Under the pieces are notes generated by a model. It worked only from the letters and a program-made list of their open reading frames with translations, had not been told where the DNA came from and did no database searches. Positions 23,490 through 37,259 of a DNA stretch of 64,000 nt are shown one piece after another. The stretch's first letter is position 1, and each line of letters starts with the position of its first letter. The position numbers and the translations under genes were made by a program. Origin of the DNA: Chlorocebus sabaeus (lineage: Eukaryota; Chordata; Mammalia; Primates; Cercopithecidae); contig NC_132909.1 of the NCBI RefSeq assembly GCF_047675955.1, positions 40,041,931 to 40,105,930 of the forward strand. Direction: 5' to 3'.

Positions 23490-25489
23490 CTCATAATTAA
23501 CTATCTCAATATGAAATTATAATGCAAAACAATCTCATCTGCAATAACTGTAGTAACTACAATTTGAAACAAATTTAACTAAAAAGTTGAAACACTTGTA
23601 CATTATAACCTAAAAAACATTAAAATAAAATCATATGCAAATGGAAAACATTACTCATTCATGCATTGGAGTTATTAATATTGTTAAATGTGTGTATTAC
23701 ACAAAATGATCTACATATGTTATGCAACCTCTATCAAAATACCAGTGACATGTTTAATAGAAAATTTTTAAAAATCTAAAATTTATGTGGTACCATAAAA
23801 GACTCTGAATAGTCAAAGAAATCCAGCAAATAAGAAAGAAAGAAGTTACCACCCTATCTGACTTTGAAATATACTACAAAGCTACAGCAAATAAAACAGT
23901 ATGTTACTTGAACAAAAACAGACACATAGGCCAATGGAGCAGAAAAGAGAAATTAGAAATACATCTATGCACTTCCAGCTAACTGATTTTAGATAAAGGT
24001 AACAATTTCTTAGAAAAAGAACAGTATCTTCAATAAATGGTGCTGAGAAAAATTTAATAGCCACATGAAGAGCAATAAAATGCAACCCTTATCTTACTTC
24101 ATATATAAAAATCAAATAAAATAAATTCTTAAATGCAAGGCCTGAAACTCTGAGACTACTACAAAAAATATAGACTGAAAGCCCCATAACATTGGTCTGG
24201 GCCGTGACTTTTTTTGATTTAAACTCAAAATCCCAGGGAACAAAAGAAAAAATAGATGAGTAAGATTAATTATATTAAATTATAAAGGTCCTGCACAGAA
24301 TCTGACACACTTAAAATGAGACAACTAAAAATGTTTTTTGAAAATTATACATTTGACAAGGGGTTAATACTAAGAATATGTAAGAAACTCAAATAATTAT
24401 ACAACAAAAAGCAAATAACTACCAAAATGAGCAAAGGGCTTAAATATTTTTTAAGAAAAGATACATATGGCCAATAGATAAATTTAAAAAGACTCAATGT
24501 GGCCCGGGTGCAGTGGCTCATGCCTGTAATGCCAGCACTTTGGGAGGCCAAGACAGGTGGATCACCTGAGGTCAGGAGTTTGAGACTAGCCTGGCCAACA
24601 TGGCGAAACTCAGTTTCTACTAAAAATACAAAAATAAGCCAGGCATGGTGGTGGGCACCTGTAATCCCAGCTACTTGGGAGGCTGAGGCAGGAAAATTGC
24701 TTGAACCCGGGAGGCAGAGGCTGCAGTGAGCAGAGATTGTGCCACTGCACTCCAGCCTGGGCAACAGAGTAAAACTCAGTCAAAAAGAAAAACCTCAATG
24801 TCAATTATTATCAGGGAAAGGAAAGCCAAAAAATCCATAATATATCAACTCGCTCTTATTAGAATGACTCTTATTAGAAAGAAAAAGGAAAAAAAAAGAT
24901 AAATATGTGAAGAGAATGCTTGCATATTGTTGGTGTGAATGTAAATGAGGACAGCCATCATGAACTATAAAAACAAAGTAGAGATTTCTCAAAAAATTTA
25001 AAATCAAAGTACCCTATAATACAGCAATTTCACTATTGCGTATATATTTAAAAGAAATAAAATAAGAATGAAGAAACATTTACACTTCTGTGTTGTTTGC
25101 AACACTATTCACAATAGCCAAAATATAGAATCAACAGTTCAACATCTAATGAGTCAATAAAGACAGTGTGGTATATACACACAATAAAATACTATTTATT
25201 TTTGAAAAAGAAAATTCTATTATGTTCAATTACATGGATTAACTTGGAGGACATTATATTACTTGAAATAAGCCAGGCACAGAAAGATTAAAATTTCATA
25301 ATTTCACCTACACATGGATTCTATAAAACTTAATTTCACTGAAGTAGAGAGTAAAATGGTGACCACCAGATCCCAAGGTATTTAAAAGAAAGGGGTGTTT
25401 GGGAAGATGCCTGTCAGATAATACATAATTATAGTTGGATAGGAAGAATACACTCAAGAGATATATTGTACAGCATGGTGTCTATAATT
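23490..25489 (+). mobile_element. L1M remnant, first part
   Basis: Old L1 reading ORF2 C-terminal half to 3' UTR on the plus strand. It includes the GTACAGCATGGTGTCTATAA phrase of mammalian-wide L1 3' UTRs. It is interrupted by an Alu at 24501-24787 and by the 7.7-kb L1P, and continues at 33254. Confidence 0.85.
24501..24787 (+). mobile_element. Alu
   Basis: A full-length Alu in the L1M remnant. AAAAGACTCAATGT and AAAACCTCAATGT are the target duplications. Confidence 0.93.
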
Positions 25490-26067
25490 AATAATAATGC
25501 ATTATATTGTGAAGGGCCCAGATGGCCTAGGAGAAACAGCTCTGGTCTGCAACTCCCACCGAATGTAAACAGCAGGTGAATTCAGCATTTCTAACTGAGG
25601 TACCCAGATTCTCTCACTGGAACTGACTAGGCAGTTGGTGTGACCCACGGAGAGCAAGAAAAAGCAGGGTGGGGCCACAGTTCACCCAGGACCTTCACAG
25701 GGTGAAACGGAACTCCCTACCCCAGCCAAGAAAGGCAGTGAGGGATTATGTTACTCAGGTGAAAAACTACACTTTTCCCATGGAATTTTGCAATTTGTCG
25801 TTTAGGAGAGTTCCTTTTGCTCCCACACTACCAAGCCCTTGCATACCAAGCATGAAGTTGTGTGGACCTGTGGCAGCTGCCAGGGTCAGCGGCCATTCAG
25901 ACAGGCACTTAGTTGCAGGAATTTTTGCAAACTCCAGTGGCTTCCAGAACTCGTGAGGCAGGAGATTCATCCACTTATGTGGGAAGGGGGCTAAAGCCAA
26001 TGTGCCAAGTGGTCTCACTCGGCAGATCCCACTCCCATTGAATCCCACAAGTTAAGACCCACTGGAT

Positions 26068-26362
26068 GGCCGGGCACGGTGTCTCAAGCCTGTAATCCTA
26101 GCACTTTCGGAGGCCGAGACAGGTGGATCACAAGGTCGGGAGATCGAGACCATCCTGGCTAACACGGTGAAACCCCGTCTCTACTAAAAAATACAAAAAA
26201 CTAGCCAGGCGAGGTGGCGGGCACCTGTAGTCCCAGCTACTTGGGAGGCTGAGGCAGGAGAATGGTGTGAACCCGGGAGACAGAGCTTGCAGTGAGCTGA
26301 GATCCGGCCACTGCACTCCAGTCTGGGCAATAGAGTGAGACTCCGTCTCAAAAAAAAAAAAA
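26068..26362 (+). mobile_element. AluY of Old World monkey type
   Basis: Full length in the L1P 5' UTR, with a perfect 14-bp target duplication, AAGACCCACTGGAT, at 26054-26067 and 26363-26376. Confidence 0.96.
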
Positions 26363-27639
26363 AAGACCCACTGGATTGGAACCCCTGCTGGCCAGCAAAG
26401 CAGCCTGGAGTATGCATAATGCAACCAAGTTTATTTTGGAAGGAGGGGTGACTGCCACAACTGTGGCTCTAGTTGGTAGTTTTCCTCTGCCAGTGGTAGA
26501 AAGACTGAGGTTTGGACTGGGTGAAAGTCCCCATAGCACAGCACAGTGGCTGTGGCAGATCATGGCCAGACTGCTTCTTTAAGTGGGAACCAGATACATC
26601 TCTCCTTACTGGGCAGAGTCTCCCTGGACAAATTCCAGGAACTTCAGCCATAAGTTTACAGACAGAACTTTCATGTCTCTGGGTCAGAGCACCTGGGGGA
26701 GGGGCAGTCATAATCTTAAGGTTCAGTGGACACAATCTTTTCTGCCTGCTGGCTCTGAAGTGTCCTGGTGATCTGGACAAGGGAGAGATTCCCTACAGCA
26801 CAATACACTGACACCAGTGAGGGGCATCCAATCTGCTTCTTTAAATCATTTCCTGAATCTGTGCCTCCTGATTGGGTGAGACCTCCCAACAGGGGTTCTC
26901 AGACACCTTATACAGGAGAGTTCAGGCTGGCATCAGGTCAGTGTCCCTGTGGGAAGAAGCTTCCAGAGGAAGGAGCAGGTGGCAATCTTTGCTGTTCTGC
27001 AGCCTTCACTGGTGATACCCAGGTGAACAGCATCTGGAGTGGACTGACCCCCAGCAAACTGCAGCAGACCTGCAGAAGAGAAGACTGTTAAAAAAGAAAG
27101 AAAAAAGCAACAACATCAAGAAAGACCCCACTAAAACCTCATTCTAATCTCAAAGGTAGATAAATCCACAAAGATGAGGAAAAACCAGTGCAAATATGCT
27201 GACAATTCCAAAAGCCAGAATGCCTTTTGGAGAGTCCCTTTTAATTGCAAAAAATTGATTTTCAAATTCAATTGATTGCAAAAAACCTCTCCAGCAAGGA
27301 TACAGAACTGGGCTGAAGCTCAGATAAATGAACTGACAAAAGTAGGCTTCAGGAGGTGAGTAAGTAAGAACGAACTTTGCTGAGCTAAAGGACTGTGTTG
27401 TAACCCGATTCAAAGAAGCTAAGAACCATAATAAAAGATTACAGGAGCTGTTAACTAGATAACCAGTTTAAAAAGAAACATAAATGATCCGATGGAGCTG
27501 AAAAACTGAGCATGAGAACTCCATGAAGCAAACAAGCAAACACAAGTATCAATAGCTGAATTGACCAAGAGAAAGAAAGACTGTCAGAGATTGAATACTA
27601 TCTTGCTGAAATAAGGCAAGCAGACAAATTAGAGGGAAA

Positions 27640-28258
27640 AAATAAAGAGGAATGAACAAAAACTCAGAGAACTATGGAACTTTATGAAAAGACCAAACCT
27701 ACGACTTAGTGGCATACTGAAAAAAGGCAGGGAGAATGGAACCAAGTTAGAAAACACACTTCAGGAGATCATCCAGGAGAACTTCCCCAACCTGGCAAGA
27801 CAGGCCAACATTTAAATCCAGAAAATTCAGAGAACCCTAATAAGATACTCCATGAAACATTGACCCCCCAAAACATAATCATCAGATTCTCCAAGGTTGA
27901 AAAAAAAAAAAAGTTAAAGGAAGCCAGAGAAAAAGGCCAGGTCACCGACAAAGGGAAGCTCATCAGACTAACAGCAAACCTCTCAGTGGAAACCCTACAA
28001 TCCAGAAGAGATTGGGGGCCAATATTCAACATTCTTAATGAAAATAATTTTCAACCCAGAATTACATATCTGACCAAAATAAGCTTCATAAGTGAAGAAG
28101 AAATAAAATCCTTGCAGACAAGCAAATGCTCAAGGATTTCATCCTGCCTTGCAAAAGCTCTTGAAGGAAGCACTAAACATGGAAAGAAAATCCATTACCG
28201 CCCACCACAAAAAGATACTGAAGTACACAGACCAATAACACTGAAGCAACTACGTTAA
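27640..28258 (+). pseudogene. L1P ORF1, dead
   Basis: L1 ORF1 protein sequence is recognisable, most clearly the C-terminal domain at 27860-28258. Stops and frameshifts interrupt the N-terminal coiled-coil region. The left end is approximate. Confidence 0.82.
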
Positions 28259-30120
28259 CAAGTCTGCAAAATTAACCAACCAGCATCATGATGACAGGAT
28301 CAAATTCACATATAACAATATTAACTTTAAATGTAAATGAGTTAAATGCCCCAATTAAAAGACACAGAATGGCATCCTGGATAAAAAGACAAGACTCATC
28401 ACTGTGCTGTATTCAAGAGACACATCTCATGTGCAGAGAATACAGGCTCAAAGTAAAGGGATGGAAAAGAAATTTACCAAGCGAATGGAAAGCAGAAAAA
28501 AGGAGGAGATGTAATCCTTGTTTCTGACAAAATAGACTTTAAACCAAAAAAGGTAAAAAAAAGATCATTACATAACAGAAAATGGTTCAATTCAACACAA
28601 AGTGCCAACTATCCTAAATATATATGCAACCAATACAGAAGCACGCAGATTCATAAAACAAGTTCTTAAAAACCTACAAACAGATTTAGACTCCCCCACA
28701 ATAATAGTGGGAGACTTTAACACCCCAGTGTCAATATTAGATAAATCATTGGGAAGAAAATTAACAAAGATAATCAGGACTTGAACTCAGCTCTGGATCA
28801 AGTGAACCTGAGAGATATCTACGGAATTCTCCCCACAAAAACAACATAATATACATTTTTCTTGGTGCCGCATGGCACTCACTCTAAAACAGATTACACA
28901 ATTAGAAGTAAAACACTCCTTAGAAAATGCAAAATAACTAAAATCATAACAGTCTCTCAGACCACAGTACAATCAAATTAGAACTCAAGATTTAAAAACT
29001 CACTTAAAACCACACAACTACATGGAAATTTAACAAATTGTTCCTGAATGACTTCTGGGTATATAATGAGATTAATGCAGAAATTTTAAAAAATCTGAAA
29101 CTAACAAGAACAGAGAGACAACATACCAGAATCTCTGGCACACAGCTAAAGCAGTTTAAGAAGAAAACTTATAGCACTCAATGCCCATATCAAAAAGCTA
29201 GAAAGATCTCAAATTGAAATCCTAACATCACAACTAAAAGAACTAGAGAGCCAAGAGCAAAAAAACCCCAGAGCTAGCAAAAAAAATAACCAAGCTCAGA
29301 GTAGAACTGTAAAAGATAGAAACGTTAAAAATGACTCAAAAAAATTAATGAATCCAGAAGCAGATTCATGGAAAAAAATCAATAAAATAGATAGACTGCT
29401 AGCTAAACTATTAAATAAGAGAAGAGAGAAGATTCAAATAAACATAATTAGAAATGAGAGGGGGATACCACCACTTACCCTGCAGAAATGCAAATAACCA
29501 TCAGATAATACTATAAACACCTCTGTGCAAATAAACTAGAAAACCTAGAAGAAATGGATAAACTACTGAACAAATACATCCTCCTCAGACTGAACTAGGA
29601 AGAAGTTGAATCCCTGAATAGACCACTAACAAATTCTGAAATTGAGGCAATAATAGCTTACCAACCAGAAAAAGCCCAGGACCAGATGAATTTACAGCTG
29701 AATTCTACCAGAAGTACAAAGAGGTGGTGATACCCTTTCTTATGCACTATTCCAAACAATTAAAAAGGAGGGACTTCTCCCTAACACATTGTATGGGGCC
29801 AGCATCATCCTCATACAAAAACCTGGCAGAGACATAACAAAAAATGAAAACTTCAGACTATAATCCCTAATGAACATCAATGCAAAAATTACCAATAAAA
29901 TACTTGCAAACTGAATATACCAGCACATCAAAAAGCTCATCCACCATGATCAAGTTGGCTTCATTCCCAGGATGCAAGGCTGGTTCAACATACGCAAATC
30001 AATAAATGTAATTCATAATATAAACAGATCTAAGAAAAAGAACCCACACGATTAACTCAATAGATGCAGGAAAGTCCATCAATAAAATTCAACATTCCTT
30101 CGTGTTAAAAACTCTTAGTA

Positions 30121-30419
30121 GGCTGGGTGTGGTGCCTCATGCCTATAATCCCAGCACTTTGGGAGGCAGAGGTGGGTGAATCACCTGATGTTGAGAGTTT
30201 GAGACCAGCCTGACCAACATGGAGAAACCCTGTCTCCACTAAAAATACAAAATTAACCGGGTGTAGTGGCACATGCCTGTAATCCCAGTTACTCGGTAGG
30301 CTGAGGCAGGAGAATTACTTGAACCCAGGAGATGGAGGTTGCAGTGAGCCGAGATAGTGCCATTGCACTCCAATCTGGGCAACAAGAGTGAAGCTCCATC
30401 TCAAAACAACAACAACAAC
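30121..30419 (+). mobile_element. Alu
   Basis: A full-length Alu in L1P ORF2. AAAACTCTTAGTA at 30108-30120 and AAAACTCTTAATA after it form the target duplication. Confidence 0.95.
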
Positions 30420-31129
30420 AAAACTCTTAATAAACTAGGTATTGAAGGAACGTACCTCAAAATAATAAGGGCCATTTGTGACAAACTCACAGTCAATATC
30501 ATACTGACTGGGTAAAAACTGGAAACATTTCCCCTTGGAAACCAGCACAAGGAAAGAATGCACTCTCTCACCACTCTTATTGAACATATTATTGGAAGTT
30601 CTGGTCAGGGCAATCAGGCAAGAATAAAAAATAAAGAATTTTCAAACTGGAAGATAGTAAGTCAAATTGTCTTTGTTTTCAGATGATATGATCCTATATT
30701 TAGAAAACCCTATATACTCACCTCTTAAGCTTCTTAAGCTGATAAGACCACTTCAGCGAAGTCTCAGTATACAGAATAAATGTGCAGAAATTACAGGCAT
30801 TCCTATGCACTAACAACAGACAAGCAGAGAACCAAATCATGAATGAATTCTCGTTCACAATTGCCACAAAAATAATAAAGTACCTAGGAATACAGTTAAT
30901 AATGGAAGTGAAAGACCTCCTTAACGAGAACTACAAAACACTGCTCAAGGAAATTAGAAGACAAAAACAGATGAAAAAACACTCTATGCACAGGGACAGG
31001 AAGAATCAATAATGTGAAAATGGCCATACTGTTCAAAGCAATTTATTCCCATTAAACTACCATTGACATTCTTCACAGAATTAGGAAAAACTATATTAAA
31101 ATTTGTATGGAACCAAAAAAGAGCCCATA

Positions 31130-31440
31130 GGCTGGGTGTGAAGGTTCACACCTGTAATCCCAGCACTTTGGGAGGCTGAGGCAGGCAGATCACTTGGGGT
31201 CAGGAGTTCGAGATCAATCTAACATGATGATACCATGTCTCTACTAAAAATACAAAAATTAGCCAGGCATAGTTGTGGGCATCTGTATTCCCAGCTACTC
31301 GGGACGCTGAGGCTGGAGAATCACTTGAACCCAGGAGGCAGAGGTTGCAGTGAGCTGAAATAGCATCATTGCACTCCAGCCTGGGTGACAGGGTGAGACT
31401 CTGTCTCAAAACAAACAAACAAACAACAACAACAAAAACA
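31130..31440 (+). mobile_element. Alu
   Basis: A full-length Alu with a CAAA/CAA-repeat tail. GCCCATAG and ACCCATATAG flank it. Confidence 0.93.
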
Positions 31441-32117
31441 ACCCATATAGCCAGGACAATCTTAGGCAAAAAGAACAGAGCTGGAGGCATTACATGACAT
31501 GACTTCAAAGTATACTACAAGGCTACAGTAACTAAAACAAGAATGGTACCGGTTCAAAAACAGACTCATAGGCCATATAGAACAGAATAGAGAAATCAGA
31601 AATAAAACTATATGTCTACAACCATCTGATCTTCAAGAAACCTAACAAAAACAAGCAATGGAAATTTTTTTTTTTTCCATTTAATAAATGGTCTGAGAGA
31701 ACTGGCTAGCCATATGTAGAAAACTGAAACTGGACCTCTTCCTTATACCTTATAGAAAATAACTCAAGCTGAATTGAAGACTTAAATATAAGCCCAAAAC
31801 TATAAGAACCCTGGAAGAGAATCTAGGCAATACAATTCAGGACATAGGCATGGGCAAACATTTTATGATGAAATCACCAGAAGCATTTGCAAAAAAAGCA
31901 AAAAGTGATGAATTGGGATCTCATTAAACTAAAGAGCTTCTGCACATAAAAAGAAACTATCATCAGAGTGAACAGACAACCTACAGAAAGGGAGAAAATT
32001 TTTGCAATCTATTTTACAAAGGTCTAATATCAAGAATCTAGAGGGAACTTACACAAATTTATAAGAAAAAAACAAACAACCCCATAAAAAAGTGGGCAAA
32101 GAACATGAACACTTTTT

Positions 32118-32404
32118 TCTTTCTTGAGATGGAGTCTCGCCGTTGCCCAGGTTGAAGTGCAGTGTCATGATCGTGGCTCACTGTAACCTCTGCCTCCTGG
32201 GTTCAAACGATTCTCCTGCCTCAGCCTCCTGAGTAGCTGGGACTACAGGCGCATGCCACCATGCCTAGCTAATTTTTGTATTTTTAGTAGATATGGGGTT
32301 TCACCATGTTGGTCAGGCTGGTCTTGAACTCCTGACCTTGTGATCTGCCCCGTCTTGGCCTCCCAAAGTGCTGGGATTACAGGCGTGAGCCACTGCACCT
32401 GGCT
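32118..32404 (-). mobile_element. Alu
   Basis: A minus-strand Alu in L1P ORF2, flanked by GAACATGAACACTTTT and GAACAAACACTTTT. Confidence 0.93.
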
Positions 32405-33253
32405 GAACAAACACTTTTCAAAAGAAGACATGCATGCAGCTAACAAACCTGTGAGAAAAAACTCACCATCACTAATCATCAGATAAATGCAAATCAAAAC
32501 CACAATGAGATACCATCTTACGCCAGTCAGAATAGTGGTTATTAAAAAGTCAAGAAACAACAGATGCTGGCTATGTTGCAGAGAAACAGGAATGCTTATA
32601 TACTGTTGGTGGGAATGTAAATTAGTTCAATTATTGGAAAAGATAATGTGGCAATTCCTCAAAGATTTAAAACCAGAAACACCATTTGACCCAGCAACTC
32701 CATTACTTGGTATATACTCAAAATAATATAAATCATTCTATTATAAAGATACATGCACCTGTATGTTCATTGCTGCACTATTCATAATAGCAAAAACATG
32801 AAATCAACCCAAATGCCCATTAATGAAAGACTAGATAAAGAAAACTTGGCACGTATAAACAATGGAATACTATAGAGCCATAAAAAGCAGTGAGATCATG
32901 TCTTTCACAGAGACATGAATGAAGCTCAAAGCCATTATCCTCAGCAAATTATCACAAGAACAGAAGGCAAAACACCTCCGGTTCTCACTTGTAAGTGGGA
33001 GCTAAACAATAAGAACACATGGACACGGGGAGAGAAGCAACACACACTGGGGCCTATCAGGCGAGGGCAGGGTAGGAAGAGCATCAGGAAAAAATAGCTA
33101 ATGTATGCCGGGTTTAATACCTAGGTGATGGGTTGATAGGTGCAGCTGACCACCATGGCACACATTTACCTATGTAACACATTCGCCTGTGTAACAAACT
33201 TGCACATCTACTCTGGAATATAAAATAAGAAAAAAATAATAATTTATTATATT

Positions 33254-33425
33254 TTTTTAAAATGCTAGGACAAGGTCATGTGGCCTCACCACAAAACATT
33301 TTAACTATATGAGGTAAAGCATTAATTACCTAAAATTAAGCATTTGACAATGTATATATACTTCAAAACATCATGTTTTACAGAATAAATACACGTATCT
33401 GTCAAGTTAAAAAGATATTTTAAAA
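33254..33425 (+). mobile_element. L1M remnant, second part (3' UTR)
   Basis: This continues the L1M 3' UTR interrupted at 25489. CTTCAAAACATCATGTTTTA and the following AATAAATACA-type end are characteristic of mammalian-wide L1. Confidence 0.8.
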
Positions 33426-34219
33426 ATATTACAGAAGAATACCCATGTGTAAAATACTGTCTCTTTGTCATTAATTTGGCTAAATAGCATCAAAAACATA
33501 TGGTTTCTGTGCTGCTTCTGCCATTTAATTTCTCAGTCGCAATCATAGAAAACTCTGATATTTAGAGCATGTTCTGAACCCAGCACAGTGCATGGGAGGA
33601 GCCCATGTACATTGGGGCTTTTATTTTAAACTTGAGGGCACATGAGGCTTCTGGTGCTGATCATAAAGGTACAAAAGACACTAAGAAACCAGATGGCCCC
33701 ATCACAGGGCACTCTGTGAATACAGTAAACAAGTTTGCGTGCAAAATAACAGAAAATGTTTTAATCCAAAAGCTGCCACGATCTTTCAAATTTTTCCAGA
33801 AAAAAAAATGACCAAGGAGTTAACAACAGATAGGTGACTAAGAATAAAAACTGTAGACTGAACTTCATCCACTAAAAATATTATATACGATAAGAGCAGC
33901 TCCTCAAAATTGTAGTATCATGTGAAACAGAAATATTATTTTGAATTTCAAATCCACAGAGTTCATTTTATTATTTTGCAGAAGTTAACATTATTGCTTA
34001 AAATCAAAAGATTCTGCATGAGAACATAAGTTGTGCTATATGGTAAAGAATTAAATTTTTTTACTTATGAATAAGTCTTAAAAACCTAATTTGTAAGATG
34101 TATTTTCTAACAAATTTTATATTTGTCACACTTTGTGTAAGAATCTCATGAGATTTTTCTGTTACAAAGAAAAATGATGCTAACTGATTTATTTCTCTCG
34201 CCTGTGGACAGTGTATGCG
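33426..34219. other. Anonymous DNA
   Basis: No element recognised. The plus-strand ORF of 68 codons at 33605-33811 has no motif I know. Confidence 0.55.
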
Positions 34220-34533
34220 GGTTATTTATTTATTTGTTTATTTATTTATTTTTGAGACAGAGTCTCACTCTGTCGCCCAGACTGGAATGCAGTGGCCGGA
34301 TCTCGGCTCACTGCAACCTCTGCCCTCTGAGTTCAAGCGACTCTCCTGCCACAGCCTCCCGAGTAGCTGGGATTACAGCCGCCTGCTACTGAGTCCAGCT
34401 AATTTTTGTATATTTAGTAGAGACAGGGTTTCAGCATCTTGGCCAGGCTGGTCTTGAATTCTGACCTCATGATCCACCCACTTCAGCCTCCCAAAGTGCT
34501 GGGGATTACAGGCGTGAGCCACGGTGCCCAGCC
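34220..34533 (-). mobile_element. Alu
   Basis: A full-length minus-strand Alu with an ATTT-repeat tail. Confidence 0.92.
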
Positions 34534-34797
34534 GCCTCTTAATTAACTGATCCGAAAGTTATATTGATAAGCTAATTCTTCAGTTAAGACGAATTTTTCA
34601 GTGCATTAATAAAATACCAACTTTCTTATTAAAACCTACAAAGTACAATGTGAAATGACATGGCAGGAAGACAACAGTGAGGATACTGTAGCTGTAACAT
34701 GGATTAAAAAAAGAAGGTCTGTGATGCATACATAATTAGAATGCCAATAATGAGACAAACAAACCTGAGATAATTTGGTAATGTAAGAAGCAGAATT

Positions 34798-35096
34798 GGC
34801 CAGGCGCGATGGCTCACACCTGTAATCCCACCACTTTGGGAGGCCGAGGCAGGTGGATCACCTGAGGTCGGGAGTTGGAGACCAGCCTGACCAACATGGA
34901 GAAACCCCGTCTCTACTAAAAATACAAAATTAGCCAGGCATGGAGGCGCATGCCTGTAATCCCAGCTACTCAGAAGGCTGAGGCAAGAGAATCGCTTGAA
35001 CCCGAGAGGCAGAGGTTGCAGTGACCCGAGATCATGCCTTGCACTCCAGCCTCGGTAAGAAGAGCGAAACTCTATCTGAAAAATAAAAATAAAAAA
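34798..35096 (+). mobile_element. Alu
   Basis: A full-length Alu with the target duplication AAGCAGAATT on both sides. Confidence 0.94.
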
Positions 35097-35140
35097 AGCA
35101 GAATTTCTCTTTAAATTCAGCAAGAGTCAGTTGTGCAGCC

Positions 35141-35144
35141 AAAA

Positions 35145-35183
<39 letters not shown>

Positions 35184-35210
35184 ATTAAATAAAATAAATA
35201 AAAATAAAAA
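35141..35210. repeat. (AAAT)n microsatellite
   Basis: About 16 units of AAAT/AATA, imperfect towards the right. Confidence 0.95.
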
Positions 35211-36317
35211 AATCCTCTTCGCATGACACATCCACGTTATTTCTTCACCACTGATATTTTCTCTCTCTGACTTGAAGTTACAAACTAACTCCAGGAGGAA
35301 TACTCATGGTTTATCATGAAGCATCTGCTACACAGCAAGCACTGCGAGGTTTTTTGCTGCATTTATACCCAAAAACATCCTCTTGACTTACGGAAGTCTC
35401 CCTAGTACTTACCTGAGCAAATTTGCTCAATAAATACATAAATTAACTTATGACAATTTTAAAATCTGAAAGGAACAGTAACTAAATAAAAGTGAGCTTA
35501 TATAGTATTCTTCAAGCAAAAGAACAGAATGGAATCTTCTAATTAAATACAATATAACTTCATACACTAATTGTAAAATTACATCTACCAATTATTTTGT
35601 GTGCACTACTAAATTTCATAAAAATCATTATTACAATCCCTGACCAGCTCACATAATGAATACTGCATAAACAAAAAAATATAAGAAACGAGGAAATTAT
35701 GGGTTTAGCAAGAGTACCAGACAAGTAAAACCAGACGAATTGCATGGGGAGACTCTGAACCATAAGCCATAAAATTTTAAAGAATTCAATACAAAGCAGA
35801 CAGTATAGAATTGCTTTCCACATTTTTTAGGTTTCTAGTTTTCTACCAAATTAGTCACTTTAATAAAAAAATTTACTGTTTTCTTCTGAAAATATGCCCT
35901 AACTCATACTTACACACACATTCATCATAATTTGCATATACCTAGTGTTGTCTTTAAAATAATATATGTGTGTATTTAACCCGATTTAAATCAAAACTAA
36001 AATTCTGTATGTATGTGTTTGCAGGCAGAGTTGTCCGGTGTTCAAAAAAAAAAAATATATATATATACATATAACAAATTTTTGAAAGTTTTTTTTAGGA
36101 CTCAGATATGTATGAATTTTATTTAATTTTATTTAATTTTAATTATGACCATTAAAATGATCCTGTACTCAATGACAATTGTACATTTAAAAATAGCTAA
36201 AAATGTAGAATTGGATTATTTGTAATACAAGGAACAAATGCTAGTGGTGATGGATCCCTCATGTACTCTAATGTTATTATTACATATTATATGCCTGTGT
36301 CAAAATATGTCATTTAT
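35211..36317. other. Anonymous AT-rich DNA
   Basis: No recognisable element apart from a short A/AT run at 36042-36072. Confidence 0.55.
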
Positions 36318-36564
36318 GCAGATCACTTGAGGTGAGGAGTTCAAGACCAGCCTGGCCAACATGGTGAATCCCCGTCTCTACTAAAAATACAAAAATTAGC
36401 TGGGCATGGTGGCAAGTGCCTGTAATCCCAGCTACTTGGGAGGCTAAGGCAGGAGAATTGCTTGAACCTGGGCGGTGGAGGTTACAGTGAGCAGAGATCG
36501 TGCCACCACACTCCAGCCTGGGCGACAGAGTGGGACTCCATCTCAAAGAAAAAAAAAAAAAAAA
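36318..36564 (+). mobile_element. Alu, 5' truncated
   Basis: An Alu lacking its first 60 or so bases, with an intact right arm and A tail. Confidence 0.92.
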
Positions 36565-37259
36565 GGCACTTCATTGAATGTGCAATAGATGTAACATTTT
36601 AAACAATGTTTAACTAGAAAAATTAAGTTTACATATAATTGAAAAATTTTTAAATGTACCACATATTACATAAAAGTACAATTAATAAGTTACTGCTAAT
36701 TTAATTAATTTTAACTAAAACTTTAAAAAATTATTTTTCACTATAGTGGACAAAAATATGACTCAGAACACCTACCTCACACATCACTTAACATTATAAG
36801 TGAACCACAATGAGCCTCTCTACTTAAATTTTTGTTATGTATTTTATATTTTAATGTTCTTACTCTTCCACAGAAAAGGTCATAAATAATGCCTACTTAA
36901 TAAAAAAGAATCCTTATATCTGCGATGCCATAGTATTTGATCACATGCTTTCACATGTAAATACAATAGGAATGGAGAGCATGAAGTAATTTGAGAGTTA
37001 AATTACATCATTATTTGCTTTTCAAAAAAATCTGCAATAATAAAAAGTATACTTTGAATGTAATTATAACTCTCCAAACAATCTTCTACTTCTTTTGAAG
37101 TTATATACTAGTAACTTATCAAATAATTTCAGTTTGGGATTATTTTCTGTACTCAAAACTCTGATTTAGTGTAATGTCTGAAGAGTAAGTGCCTTATTAT
37201 TTCTACTGTGTATTCTCTGTGATTTACATAAAGTTAGTTTTGAAGTTTTTTAAATATTT
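36565..37259 (-). other. AT-rich DNA, probable 3' UTR/flank of the ZNF pseudogene
   Basis: No repeat is recognised. It lies immediately downstream of the minus-strand finger exon, where the 3' UTR of a KRAB-ZNF gene would be. The 3' UTR assignment is inferred from position. Confidence 0.45.

Larger units (their letters stand above)
28288..33015 (+). pseudogene. L1P ORF2, dead, with three Alu insertions
   Basis: ORF2 opens at ATG 28288 with the usual M-T-G-S start and an endonuclease domain that stops at 28527. The reverse transcriptase motif reads F-S-D-D (30676-30687) instead of F-A-D-D. The C-terminal zinc-knuckle region survives at 32487-32726. Many stops and frameshifts are present. Confidence 0.88.
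25509..33234 (+). mobile_element. L1P, full length, plus strand, with four Alu insertions
   Basis: It starts with an L1 5' UTR (GGGCCCAGATGGCCTAGGAG) and runs through ORF1 and ORF2 to a 3' UTR at about 33225. A 19-bp target duplication, AATAATAATGCATTATATT, lies at 25490-25508 and, with two mismatches, at 33235-33253. Without the four Alus it is about 6.5 kb. Both ORFs are broken. Confidence 0.92.

Noticed and set aside
25669..27091. Several ORFs of 60-107 codons
   Set aside because: They fall in the L1P 5' UTR and an Alu; no coding signature.
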